DNA from: CALHRB01 sp964473465
Lineage (GTDB): Bacteria > Bacteroidota > Ignavibacteria > Kapaibacteriales > UBA2268
DNA: 64,000 nucleotides
Direction: 5' to 3'
Assembly: GCA_964473465.1 (NCBI GenBank)
Contig: CAYYPE010000011.1
Span: 43,382-107,381, forward strand
The position numbers were made by a program, and so were the translations under genes. Shown in pieces: positions 8,361-17,354 of this stretch (position 1 is its first letter; every line of letters begins with the position of its first letter). The notes beneath the pieces were generated by a model that saw only the letters and a program-made list of their open reading frames with translations, was not told the DNA's origin and ran no database searches.

Positions 8361-9320
8361 ATGAAAAGGATAGCAGTATTAACCAGTGGTGGTGATGCAC
8401 CCGGAATGAATGCAAACGTAAGAGCAGTCGTTAGAGCTGGCAGACATTATGGTCTGGAAGTATATGGAGTTATTGGAGGATATTCTGGCTTGATTGAAGG
8501 GAATTTTATCAAACTCGATACAGCTCAAACAGCTAATATTATCTCAAAGGGTGGCACGATTCTTAAAACCAGTCGCTCAAAAGAGTTTATGCAAGCCGGT
8601 GGCAGGATGGCTGCATTAAATAAACTTAGAAATGCTGGTATTGATGGGCTTGTTACCTGTGGCGGAGATGGAACATTTCATGGGGCTCATGCTCTTTGGG
8701 TTGAACATAAGTTTCCTGTTGTTGGAACTCCAGGAACAATAGATAATGATCTATTCGGAACTGAATATACAATCGGATATGATACTGCCATAAATACATG
8801 TGCTGAGGCAATTGATAAAATAAGAGATACTGCAGAATCTCATGGAAGGGTCTTTATTATTGAGGTAATGGGGAGGCATGCCGGATTCATTGCTATGGAT
8901 GTTGGCGTTTCCTGCGGTGCTGAATTTATCGCGGTTCCGGAAACTGTTACAAATACTGATATTCTTTACCAGAGAATTCTGGAAAATGGAAAAAATAAAC
9001 GAACAATAGTTATCGTTGGAGAAGGCGATGAGCTTGGAGATGCTCATCAGCTAAGTTTAATCCTGAAAGAAAAATATGACATAGCCTCCCATGTAACCAT
9101 TTTGGGTCATATTCAACGTGGAGGAAGCCCGACCGTCAGGGACAGAGTTCTTGCAAGCCGTCTGGGGGTTGAAGCAGTCAAAGCTCTATTAGATGGAAAA
9201 ACTGATGTAATGGTTGGAGAAATCAATAATCAAATAGTCCTCACTCCATTCGAAGAAACATGGATGAGGAAAAAACCTCTCAGAGATTATCTGATTGAAC
9301 TTTCCGATATACTCGTTTAG
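8361..9320 (+). CDS. pfkA: ATP-dependent 6-phosphofructokinase
   Basis: Glycolytic kinase converting fructose 6-phosphate to fructose 1,6-bisphosphate, in the cytoplasm. At 319 residues it has the classic bacterial PfkA length. Visible motifs: the N-terminal ATP loop LTSGGDAPGMNA, GGDGTFHGA for nucleotide binding, the catalytic GTIDNDLFGTEYTIG, the substrate-binding IEVMGRHAGFIA, and ILGHIQRGGSPT near the C-terminus. The upstream AGAGGTTAATT provides a reasonable ribosome site. It converges on glmS, leaving 6 bases between stops, so fructose 6-phosphate-using enzymes lie side by side, perhaps by chance. Confidence 0.97.
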   Translation: MKRIAVLTSGGDAPGMNANVRAVVRAGRHYGLEVYGVIGGYSGLIEGNFIKLDTAQTANIISKGGTILKTSRSKEFMQAGGRMAALNKLRNAGIDGLVTCGGDGTFHGAHALWVEHKFPVVGTPGTIDNDLFGTEYTIGYDTAINTCAEAIDKIRDTAESHGRVFIIEVMGRHAGFIAMDVGVSCGAEFIAVPETVTNTDILYQRILENGKNKRTIVIVGEGDELGDAHQLSLILKEKYDIASHVTILGHIQRGGSPTVRDRVLASRLGVEAVKALLDGKTDVMVGEINNQIVLTPFEETWMRKKPLRDYLIELSDILV

Positions 9321-9326
9321 CTCTGA

Positions 9327-11159
9327 CTATTCAACTGTAACACTTTTAGCCAGATTTCTCGGTTGATCTACATTGCAGCCAAGTTCAACAGCTATATAAT
9401 AAGCAAGTAATTGAAGTGGTATAACCGAGAGAATTGGAGTAAGCATAGGCAGTGTTTCGGGAATATAGATCACATGATTAGCATATTCCTTAATTTGCTC
9501 ATCTCCTTCAGTTGCAATAGCAATCACCTTTCCTTTTCGAGCTTTTACTTCTTCAATATTTGAAATTACTTTGTCGTAAATTTCATCCTTAGTTGCAATG
9601 AAAACAACAGGCATATTTTCATCAATCAAGGCAATCGGACCATGCTTCATTTCTGCAGCGGGATAGCCTTCGGCATGAATATAGGAAATTTCTTTAAGTT
9701 TGAGGGCTCCTTCCAAAGCAACAGGGAAATTATAACCCCTTCCGAGATAAAGAAAGTTCCTGGCTTTGCAATATTCCTTTGCAATGGCTTTAATTTCATC
9801 TGCGGTATTGAGAACCTCTTCGATTTTTTTTGGTAATTCACTGAGAGCTTTCGTAATTTTTAAGCCGTCGGGGAGTGTGATACCTCTCATCCTGCCTATA
9901 TAAATCGCTATGAGTATCAATACGGTTAACTGAGACGTAAAAGCCTTGGTTGAGGCAACTCCAATTTCAGGTCCTGCGTGGATATAAACCCCTGCATCGG
10001 TATCACGGGCAATTGAACTACCAACAACATTTACAACACCTAATACAGTAGCCGATTTTTTCTTAGCCTCTCTTAAAGCTGCTAATGTGTCGGCTGTTTC
10101 CCCGCTTTGTGAGATTGCAATAACGACATCATCAGGATATATCACAGGATTTCGATATCTGAATTCCGAAGCATATTCAACTTCAACAGAAATATTACAT
10201 AAATTCTCGATAATATACTCACCAACAAGAGCCGAATGCCACGAAGTTCCGCAAGCAGTAAAAATTATTCTTTTGGCATTTTTTAATACATCTGCAACGG
10301 GTCTAAGTCCACCTAACCTCACAGTGCCTTCATTAACCTGCAATCTGCCCCTGAAAGCATCCTGAACTGTTTGTGGCTGTTCGTAAATCTCTTTCAACAT
10401 AAAATGCTCAAAGCCGCCCTTTTCAATCTGACTGATGTCAAAATCAATATGTTGAATTTCATTATTAGTGATTTCATTATCTATTGTTTTTGTTCTGATG
10501 CCATCATATGATATTGTAATCATCTCATTATCAGAAAGGTAAATCACATTTCTTGTGTGTTTAATAATTGCAGAGGTATCTGATGCAAGGATAAATTCGT
10601 TTTCACCTACACCGCAAACCATAGGACTACCACGTCTTGCGGCTATTATTTTGTCAGGTTCATAAGTAGATAAAACAACCAGACCAAAGGTTCCGTCAAC
10701 TTCTGATAATGCCAGCCGAACAGATTCCTCTAAATCATGAACTTTGTCATAAATATAGCTGATGAAAACAGCTAATATTTCTGAGTCAGTTTCTGAACGG
10801 AAGAAATAACCTTTGTCCGAGAGGTTCTTCTTTATTGCTTTGTAATTTTCAATAATCCCGTTGTGAACTATGACAATATTGCCTGAATTATCAGAGTGAG
10901 GATGAGCATTAATATCATTAGGTTCGCCGTGTGTAGCCCATCTTGTATGTGCTATTCCAATATTTGCTTTTAAGTCATTACCTTCAAGTAATGTTTTTAA
11001 ATCTGCGACCTTGCCTGCTTTTTTACGGGTAAATAACTGGTTGTTCTCAAGAACTGTTATACCAGCTGAATCATACCCCCTGTATTCAAGTCTTTCGAGT
11101 CCATCAATTAAAACGTTTATTGCTTTATTTCTTCCGATATATCCAACTATTCCACACAT
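9327..11159 (-). CDS. glmS: Glutamine-fructose-6-phosphate aminotransferase (isomerizing)
   Basis: Makes glucosamine 6-phosphate from fructose 6-phosphate and glutamine, the first step towards UDP-GlcNAc for peptidoglycan and LPS. 610 residues, full length. The N-terminal glutaminase domain (about 1-220) has the nucleophile Cys2 (MCGIVGYIG) and HTRWATHGEP. Two SIS sugar-isomerase domains follow, with TACGTSWHSAL, SQSGETADTLAAL and the later GRGYNFPVALEGALKLKE. The C-terminus DQPRNLAKSVTVE is diagnostic. The upstream gap of 77 bases is too short for a glmS ribozyme. The alternative GlmU further along (29050-30342) may act later in the same pathway. Confidence 0.98.
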   Translation of the reverse strand: MCGIVGYIGRNKAINVLIDGLERLEYRGYDSAGITVLENNQLFTRKKAGKVADLKTLLEGNDLKANIGIAHTRWATHGEPNDINAHPHSDNSGNIVIVHNGIIENYKAIKKNLSDKGYFFRSETDSEILAVFISYIYDKVHDLEESVRLALSEVDGTFGLVVLSTYEPDKIIAARRGSPMVCGVGENEFILASDTSAIIKHTRNVIYLSDNEMITISYDGIRTKTIDNEITNNEIQHIDFDISQIEKGGFEHFMLKEIYEQPQTVQDAFRGRLQVNEGTVRLGGLRPVADVLKNAKRIIFTACGTSWHSALVGEYIIENLCNISVEVEYASEFRYRNPVIYPDDVVIAISQSGETADTLAALREAKKKSATVLGVVNVVGSSIARDTDAGVYIHAGPEIGVASTKAFTSQLTVLILIAIYIGRMRGITLPDGLKITKALSELPKKIEEVLNTADEIKAIAKEYCKARNFLYLGRGYNFPVALEGALKLKEISYIHAEGYPAAEMKHGPIALIDENMPVVFIATKDEIYDKVISNIEEVKARKGKVIAIATEGDEQIKEYANHVIYIPETLPMLTPILSVIPLQLLAYYIAVELGCNVDQPRNLAKSVTVE

Positions 11160-11236
11160 GTGTAAGTTTATTTTATTGAAAATAATTAAATTGAGTTCTA
11201 CGAAATAGTAAATTTATTAGTTTATCACCAAAAAAT

Positions 11237-13102
11237 ATGATTGAAAGGATTAGTCAAATTCCTGTACTTAGAATAATTATTCTTTGTACTATAGGCTATT
11301 TCATTTCAACATTATTAGCATTACCATCCAAATATATTTTTTATATATTAATTTCCAGTTTGATTGTTGGAATAACGCTTTTATATTTTAAGCAAAATTT
11401 CCTTTCATTAATTATCATTTGTTTCTCGATTGGATTTTGGTTTGCCAATCAGATAGAAAACATAAAATCACCAGCACCAGATAAAATTATCGGCGAATTC
11501 CCGGCTATATTTGATGGAAAAATCTCAGAAATATTAAGATATGATTCAAACAAAGCAAGAATTATACTCAAAGGCAATATTGATACAAAATTTCTTCCTG
11601 AGATTAAAAGAACAAGTATTCTGCTCAATATTTATGGTGATAAAACAGGTGAGTATAATCTTAAAAATGGATATGTCATAACGGCGAAACTCAATGCGAG
11701 ATTACCATCTAAGAGAATTCTGAAAGAAGATTTTGATGAAGCTCTTTACTGTTCATCTCTGGGAGTTCAGTGGGTCGGCAGAGCCCGAATTCAGGATATT
11801 TCAATAGTTGATATACAGGAGGAAAATGATTTTTTTAAAGACATAAAAGAAAAAATAAGCAATAAAATTTCCATTCTTTTCAGGGATAATCCCGAAGCAG
11901 TTATTAATGCAATGATTCTTGGTGATAAATCCCTTATAAGCAATGAATTGAAGGAAGTTTTCTCATTATCGGGAACAGCCCATTTACTCGCTGTTAGTGG
12001 TTTGCATGTAGGAATTATAGCTTTTTTTATATTTTTTCTATTGTCTTTTATCAGGCAAAAATGGCTTAAATTTATTATATTTTCTGTTCTGACAATAAGC
12101 TATGTTATCATTTCAGGGATGCATGAATCAGCTATCAGAGCAGGTTTTATGAGCATTCTTGTGGTTTTTCTTATTACAATTGAAAGACAAATATATCCAT
12201 TAAATTTAATGTTATTTGTCTTTTTTATTCTTGTTATAATCAAACCTTCGTTTATCTATTCTGCTGGATTTCAGATGTCTTTTGCTGCTATAGGAGGGAT
12301 TATCCTTTTTTTTAAAGCTATAAAAAATTTTTTTGATAGATTAATTAAATCCGAAAATAAATTAATTAATAAAATTTTATCATCATTTGCCTTAACTATT
12401 TCTGCTTCGATTATTGTATCACCAATTGTAGCCTACTATTTCGGTGTCTATTCAGTTGTTTCACCAATTTCAAATTTAGTAGTAGTTCCACTTATGAGTT
12501 TGTCATTGATATTCGGAGTAATATCTATTGCTTTGTCTTTTATCAACATACAAATCGCAGAAATATATGCTTTAACGACGACTTTCCTGTTGAATTTATC
12601 AGAAGAAATCAATAGGTTTTCAATTTCATTGCTATTTGCTTATTGGAAGAATCTCGAGAACTTTTGGATGATTGCATTACTTTCCCTGATTACGCTTTAT
12701 CTTATTTCTTGCAGGAATATAAAACAGTTCGTTTTCAGGTTAGTTGTTTCGGTATTAATTTTCTTATTTTCTTACTATTTAATATTGCCAGAGGCGGAGT
12801 TCAAAATAATTCCAAGAGATAAATATGTCCTTTTGATATCAGATGATTTGTATCAGGAAAAAATTGTAATTATCATTGACAGAAAACCTCATCAGAAATA
12901 TGCTTATGATTCCGGGTTGACAAAATATATTAGGTCTTCCGACAAGGATTTTATTATTGCACATAATGGACTTGCAGGGTCTTCAATCATTGATAAAATA
13001 AAAAAAATTAAACATGTCAAAACGATAGAATTAAATAATCAGGATGTAAGATTGATTAAAAAAATACTAAACCTGAATGAACATATTCCCAAATTAATTT
13101 GA
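11237..13102 (+). CDS. ComEC/Rec2-type competence channel protein, without metallo-beta-lactamase domain
   Basis: Integral membrane protein of 621 residues related to ComEC, the channel through which single-stranded DNA enters the cytoplasm in transformable bacteria. An N-terminal helical pair and a DUF4131-like soluble region (about 60-200) precede the competence domain, recognised by INAMILGDKSLIS, LFSLSGTAHLLAVSGLHVG-type residues and IRAGFMSIL. Many membrane helices follow to about residue 520. The C-terminal 100 residues have no HxHxDH motif, so the nuclease-like metallo-beta-lactamase domain found in longer ComEC proteins is missing; this is common in Bacteroidota. The next gene starts 7 bases after the stop, suggesting an operon. 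Confidence 0.88.
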   Translation: MIERISQIPVLRIIILCTIGYFISTLLALPSKYIFYILISSLIVGITLLYFKQNFLSLIIICFSIGFWFANQIENIKSPAPDKIIGEFPAIFDGKISEILRYDSNKARIILKGNIDTKFLPEIKRTSILLNIYGDKTGEYNLKNGYVITAKLNARLPSKRILKEDFDEALYCSSLGVQWVGRARIQDISIVDIQEENDFFKDIKEKISNKISILFRDNPEAVINAMILGDKSLISNELKEVFSLSGTAHLLAVSGLHVGIIAFFIFFLLSFIRQKWLKFIIFSVLTISYVIISGMHESAIRAGFMSILVVFLITIERQIYPLNLMLFVFFILVIIKPSFIYSAGFQMSFAAIGGIILFFKAIKNFFDRLIKSENKLINKILSSFALTISASIIVSPIVAYYFGVYSVVSPISNLVVVPLMSLSLIFGVISIALSFINIQIAEIYALTTTFLLNLSEEINRFSISLLFAYWKNLENFWMIALLSLITLYLISCRNIKQFVFRLVVSVLIFLFSYYLILPEAEFKIIPRDKYVLLISDDLYQEKIVIIIDRKPHQKYAYDSGLTKYIRSSDKDFIIAHNGLAGSSIIDKIKKIKHVKTIELNNQDVRLIKKILNLNEHIPKLI

Positions 13103-13109
13103 ATTGAAA

Positions 13110-13838
13110 ATGAACAGTGTTGAAATAATAAAACCAGATATATTTCCTGAAGACATAATAATTTCAGGTGTAACCAAAAGGAACCTTGAGTTATTTCCAC
13201 CTCGGGGATTTACCCTAAGCCATGTCGGAATTTCAGAGGAAGAATTCAAAAAAAATCTGCTTGTATTTTCGAACTTTATCGGTGTTGAGGTTTCAAATCT
13301 TCGTTTCAATCACCAAATTCATAGCGACAGAATTGTTATTGCTGAATACACTCAAAAGATTGAAGCTGCAGATGCTTTAATTACAAACAAGAAGAATTTT
13401 GTCTTATTTGTGAAAATTGCTGACTGTGGAGGAGTTTTGATTTATGAACCTAATGTTCAATGTATTGCAGCAATTCACTCAGGTTGGAAAGGGTCAAAAG
13501 AAAATATTGTTGGAAAAACTATAAAAATGCTACAAAAACAATATCAAGCCCAGCCATCTTCTATGATGGTATATTTATCACCGATGGCGTCAGCAAAAAA
13601 TTACGAAGTCGGGGTCGAATTCTTGCAATTCTTCCCATCGGAAGTTATTTATAAGATTGATAATAAACTTTATTATGATAATCAAAAGATGATACTTCAT
13701 CAATTGAATGATGCTGGGGTTAAACCCGAAAACATAGAATGTTCAAATCTTTGCACAATTGATAATATTGATTTACATTCTTATAGAAGGGATAAAGAAA
13801 ATTCTGGCAGGATGGCTGCTTTTATATGCATGAAATAG
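13110..13838 (+). CDS. Laccase-domain protein, PgeF/YfiH family
   Basis: Cytoplasmic protein of 242 residues in the family once called polyphenol oxidase; E. coli PgeF removes wrongly inserted L-serine from peptidoglycan precursors, and human relatives act on purine nucleosides. Family marks: the metal-binding RFNHQIHSD, DALITNKKNFVLFVKIADCGGVLIY, AAIHSGWKGSKENIVGKT and the final CTIDNIDLHSYRRDKENSGRM, supplying the conserved His and Cys residues. The ATG at 13110 is preferred over an in-frame TTG at 13104. It follows the ComEC gene by 7 bases. Which of the family's reactions it performs is not decidable here. Confidence 0.9.
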   Translation: MNSVEIIKPDIFPEDIIISGVTKRNLELFPPRGFTLSHVGISEEEFKKNLLVFSNFIGVEVSNLRFNHQIHSDRIVIAEYTQKIEAADALITNKKNFVLFVKIADCGGVLIYEPNVQCIAAIHSGWKGSKENIVGKTIKMLQKQYQAQPSSMMVYLSPMASAKNYEVGVEFLQFFPSEVIYKIDNKLYYDNQKMILHQLNDAGVKPENIECSNLCTIDNIDLHSYRRDKENSGRMAAFICMK

Positions 13839-13843
13839 AATAT

Positions 13844-16318
13844 TTATCTTGGTTTAAATAAAATTTTTAATATAAACTCCTTGTCTGGTTTGGGGTTTGT
13901 TCCTATTCTGATGAAACCTCCATTGAGCCAGAGTTGAACCTGATTAAGGAAGTTAGGACTGACAGGGTCGCCAGAGCTTCCACCGGGCAAAATAAAATAA
14001 ATATAATTTTCTTCCATGTCTGTGATAAATCTCATCGAAGCCCCAAAATTGATATCCTTTGGATTTGAAATATTTCCAGAAAGTACGTTGATTGTGCTAA
14101 AATCGCCGCCTAATTGGAAAGGACCAATTTCAAGAGTTGGTTTCAAAAGCAAGTTACCGCTTAAAAAATGTTTTAAAATGAGCTGATGATTTTCTCCATA
14201 CTTCCATAAATTTGGATTGTCGGAATCATAAAGTGCTTTCAATGCTTCTATGGCTTCATTATAACTAATCATTATTATTTGCTCTTTATTTTCGACAGGT
14301 TTTGTTCTCTTATCGTCAAACCAATGCAAGGTCGAATCAGTTGCTCTTAATAATTCAAGAATTTTACCCGCAGGAAAGGCAGAAAATGAAGTGTAGTCAT
14401 AAAAGAGATTTTCCTTTAGCTCATCAGAAAAAGTATTATAAATCACTTTTTCAAAAAATTTTGTATATATGCTGGCAGATGTGCTAATAGGTGAAAGAAT
14501 AAGATCCCATTTTTTTAATTTATTTAATCCTTCTTTTTCGGTTACATTAAGAAACTTATAATTTCTCTCGAGGTATGGAATTGTTAGCTCAAGAAATTCT
14601 TTGGCATAAAGAGATAGTAAATCCATTTGCATGATTTGAGCATCTCTTGCATAATATTCCTTGTGCTGAGTAAGTATTTCGCTTATTCTTTCAGCACGTT
14701 TATTCAATCCATAATAACTCGAGAAATAAGATAAATAATTAAAATCCATTTTGTTATTGGCTGCAACAACAAATTTATTTTGGGGGTTAAAATACGAAGG
14801 AACTGACTCGTTGGATAATTCTGCTGACCATGTTTTTCCTTGCTTCCATCCTTCATTTATGAAAACTGGATTTGTTAAGTTTCTTGAAGGAAGTTTGACA
14901 GCTGATTTTAGACCATAATTTCCCTGCTTATCTGCATAAGAGAAAATAATTCCAGGAGTAGCCCATAGTGACAATGCATTTTCAAATTCATTTTTATTTT
15001 TTGCCTTATTTACTAAATACATAGCTTTGAATTCGTTACTTGGATATTGTCCTGTCCATGAAAATGAAATACAATTAGACCAGAAAAGGTTCTTTGGTTC
15101 AAATTTCGCATAAGCGTCAGAGATTACAGCAGATCTTTCTGTTTCCCTAAGGTAGTATTTCAAAGATTCCTCTCCTCTAATTTTAATAGTATCTTTAAGG
15201 TAGTTGAAAGCTTTTTTTACTCCATTTAAATAATAATAGTCACTATCAGCTGAATCTACCATTTCAACAAAAAAATCACAATCATCAACCATTGATGATG
15301 TCATACCCCAAGAGATAAAATCGTTTCGTCCAACCAGAACCAAAGGCATTCCGGGAATTGACATACCGGTAACATTAAAACTCGGGCAGGTAACATGAAT
15401 TTGATACCAATATGAAGGAAGCCCAAGTTTCAAATGAGGGTCATTTGCCAGAATCAAATTATTGTTTATACTGTCAATTTTTCTTGTAACCCATGTATTG
15501 CTGCCCCCAGCTAATACCTCTTTGTTTAATATTTTATCTTTTTTCTTGAGTGTCAAAGAAATGTCAGACAGCAATTCAGCTAAATGCTTAGAAAATGATG
15601 TATTATTTGACTGATTGCTATTCACTTTTTGGCTTTGATTAATTGTTTTAGCTATTGATGTATCATTATTCTTCAATATTTCAAAATTTGGAATCAATTC
15701 CTGAGCCTCTTTCATTCCAAGCCGTAATGCAATCTGGCTCATTGTTATATCCATAGAAAAAGCAACACTTTGTTCAAAAGCAAGAAATCTTTGAACAATA
15801 ATCGAATGAATCGGTTCCCATTTTTCGGGCACAAAGTTTAAGGTATTAAATTCGAGTGGTAATTTATTTTTGTTTTCTTCAATAAAATAATTAACACCTT
15901 CAGAATATGATTGAAGCATTAGCCTTGTGTCTTTGTCCATCTGAGACCAAATTTTTTTAGCTATTTTTTTGAATTGCATTAAGCGATAAAACCTGTCAAT
16001 ATCGAGTTTATCAGGACCTAATAATTCAGCGAGAGAACCTTGTGAAATTCTTCGATACAATTCCATCTGCCAGAGACGGTCAAGAGCATGTTGATAGCCC
16101 ATCATAAAAAAAACATCTCTCTCATTTTTGGCTATGATATGTGGAATTCCATATTGATTGGTATAGACTTTTATTGTATCTTTGATGTTACTTACCTTTT
16201 CTTCGATATAATCTGAGGGAAGGGATATATATGCTAATTTTATCGCAAAGAAAAAAAAGGCTGCAAATATAACAGCCAAACTTAGCAATAAAATCAGAAA
16301 ACGTTTCAGCCTGAACAT
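13844..16318 (-). CDS. Penicillin acylase (Ntn-hydrolase) family protein
   Basis: Envelope hydrolase of 824 residues from the penicillin amidase/acyl-homoserine-lactone acylase family. The N-terminus has one membrane segment or signal peptide (about 6-30). The alpha-chain region shows DTIKVYTNQYGIPHIIA, GYQHALDRLWQME and LYRRISQGSLAELLG. The self-cleavage site is at AGGSNTWV near residue 273; the Ser would become the N-terminal nucleophile of the beta chain. Further marks are NDPHLKLGLPSYWYQ and NKMDFNY. The end PGGSSGDPVSPN is also typical. The substrate could be a beta-lactam, N-acyl homoserine lactone or other amide; the sequence does not say. Confidence 0.92.
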   Translation of the reverse strand: MFRLKRFLILLLSLAVIFAAFFFFAIKLAYISLPSDYIEEKVSNIKDTIKVYTNQYGIPHIIAKNERDVFFMMGYQHALDRLWQMELYRRISQGSLAELLGPDKLDIDRFYRLMQFKKIAKKIWSQMDKDTRLMLQSYSEGVNYFIEENKNKLPLEFNTLNFVPEKWEPIHSIIVQRFLAFEQSVAFSMDITMSQIALRLGMKEAQELIPNFEILKNNDTSIAKTINQSQKVNSNQSNNTSFSKHLAELLSDISLTLKKKDKILNKEVLAGGSNTWVTRKIDSINNNLILANDPHLKLGLPSYWYQIHVTCPSFNVTGMSIPGMPLVLVGRNDFISWGMTSSMVDDCDFFVEMVDSADSDYYYLNGVKKAFNYLKDTIKIRGEESLKYYLRETERSAVISDAYAKFEPKNLFWSNCISFSWTGQYPSNEFKAMYLVNKAKNKNEFENALSLWATPGIIFSYADKQGNYGLKSAVKLPSRNLTNPVFINEGWKQGKTWSAELSNESVPSYFNPQNKFVVAANNKMDFNYLSYFSSYYGLNKRAERISEILTQHKEYYARDAQIMQMDLLSLYAKEFLELTIPYLERNYKFLNVTEKEGLNKLKKWDLILSPISTSASIYTKFFEKVIYNTFSDELKENLFYDYTSFSAFPAGKILELLRATDSTLHWFDDKRTKPVENKEQIIMISYNEAIEALKALYDSDNPNLWKYGENHQLILKHFLSGNLLLKPTLEIGPFQLGGDFSTINVLSGNISNPKDINFGASMRFITDMEENYIYFILPGGSSGDPVSPNFLNQVQLWLNGGFIRIGTNPKPDKEFILKILFKPR

Positions 16319-16330
16319 AGAAAATTTAAT

Positions 16331-17326
16331 TTATTTAAGCCAATTATTTGCTTTATACCAATCTATTGTTTCTTTTAGACCATCCTCAAGAGGGATATTT
16401 GTTTTAAAATTAAAATCCTTTTGTGCCTTTTCGACTGAACAAATCCAATATTCCTGAATGAATTCCACAGCTTTTTCATAGTAGAAAATTGGTGGCTTTT
16501 TTGAAAATTTACCAAAGAAGCCCGATAAAAGACCTATGCCAAGAACAAGAAAATGTGGAATTTTTAATTTAAGAAGAAATTTTTTATTCAAATGTTTCTT
16601 CAAAATGTTCATAATCTGGTCCCAAGAATAAGCCTCTTCGGAGGCAAGAAAGTATATGTTACCGGTTGTTTTATTACTCTCCATAGCATCAGCTATTGCC
16701 TTAACCAGATCTGTCGAATGAATTAAGTTAATATGATGGGGTTTAAAACCTATAAGAGTAACAAGACCTTTATTCACCATCTGAAAAATCTCAAGAATTG
16801 CGGGGTCTCTGGGTCCATATACTGCCGAAGGTCTAAGAATAAGAATTGGAAAGTTCTCTTTTTTACTTAGAACATATTCTTCAGCAGCTTTTTTGCTACG
16901 AGCATAAGGGCTTAAAGGATTAAAACCATCTTTTTCTCTTACAGGTTTATCAAAAGTACTGGCTGGTCCCGAAACAGTCTGGCTACTGATGAAAATAAAC
17001 TTTTTAAGGTTAGGAGCAAGTTCAATAGCTATGTCCAAAAGATTTTTTGTTGCAGTAAAATTACTGTTCATAAAATCTTCTTCACTTTTAGCAGCTATGG
17101 CACCAGCGTTATGGATGATATAATCAACTCCATCAACGGCTTTCTTTATCTGTTCCAAATTATTGAAGGAAGTTTCGATAAGTTCAATAGGTTTATCCTT
17201 CAACCATTGCAAGTTACTGGTTTTTCGGATTGTGCATCGAACTTGATAGCCTCTTCTGAGTAATTCATCAGCAATATGACTTCCGATAAAGCCAGTAGAG
17301 CCAGTAACTAATACTTTTTGATTCAT
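16331..17326 (-). CDS. NAD(P)-dependent epimerase/dehydratase (extended SDR)
   Basis: Cytoplasmic oxidoreductase of 331 residues. The Rossmann nucleotide-binding loop is VTGSTGFIGSHIADELL at the N-terminus, and the active-site pair YxxxK is in SPYARSKKAAEEYV, with the preceding Ser in FISSQTVSGPA. LRPSAVYGPRDPA is the conserved substrate-domain motif. The form resembles dihydroflavonol reductase/cholesterol dehydrogenase-like SDRs used on lipids or sugars. It lies 12 bases upstream of the acylase gene on the same strand, and 28 bases behind the Fe-S oxidoreductase, so all three may be one transcript. Substrate unknown. Confidence 0.88.
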   Translation of the reverse strand: MNQKVLVTGSTGFIGSHIADELLRRGYQVRCTIRKTSNLQWLKDKPIELIETSFNNLEQIKKAVDGVDYIIHNAGAIAAKSEEDFMNSNFTATKNLLDIAIELAPNLKKFIFISSQTVSGPASTFDKPVREKDGFNPLSPYARSKKAAEEYVLSKKENFPILILRPSAVYGPRDPAILEIFQMVNKGLVTLIGFKPHHINLIHSTDLVKAIADAMESNKTTGNIYFLASEEAYSWDQIMNILKKHLNKKFLLKLKIPHFLVLGIGLLSGFFGKFSKKPPIFYYEKAVEFIQEYWICSVEKAQKDFNFKTNIPLEDGLKETIDWYKANNWLK

Positions 17327-17354
17327 ACTTGAAAATCTAAATGTATTATAACAA

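Noticed and set aside
9642..9836. Open frames on the opposite strand inside glmS, and similar frames inside yidC, priA, the subtilase and the Fe-S protein.
   Set aside because: They lie wholly within well-supported genes, have no family signature and no ribosome sites, so they are shadows.
11160..11236. Possible glmS ribozyme upstream of glmS.
   Set aside because: The intergenic gap is only 77 bases, shared with the divergent ComEC gene, and shows none of the ribozyme core sequence.
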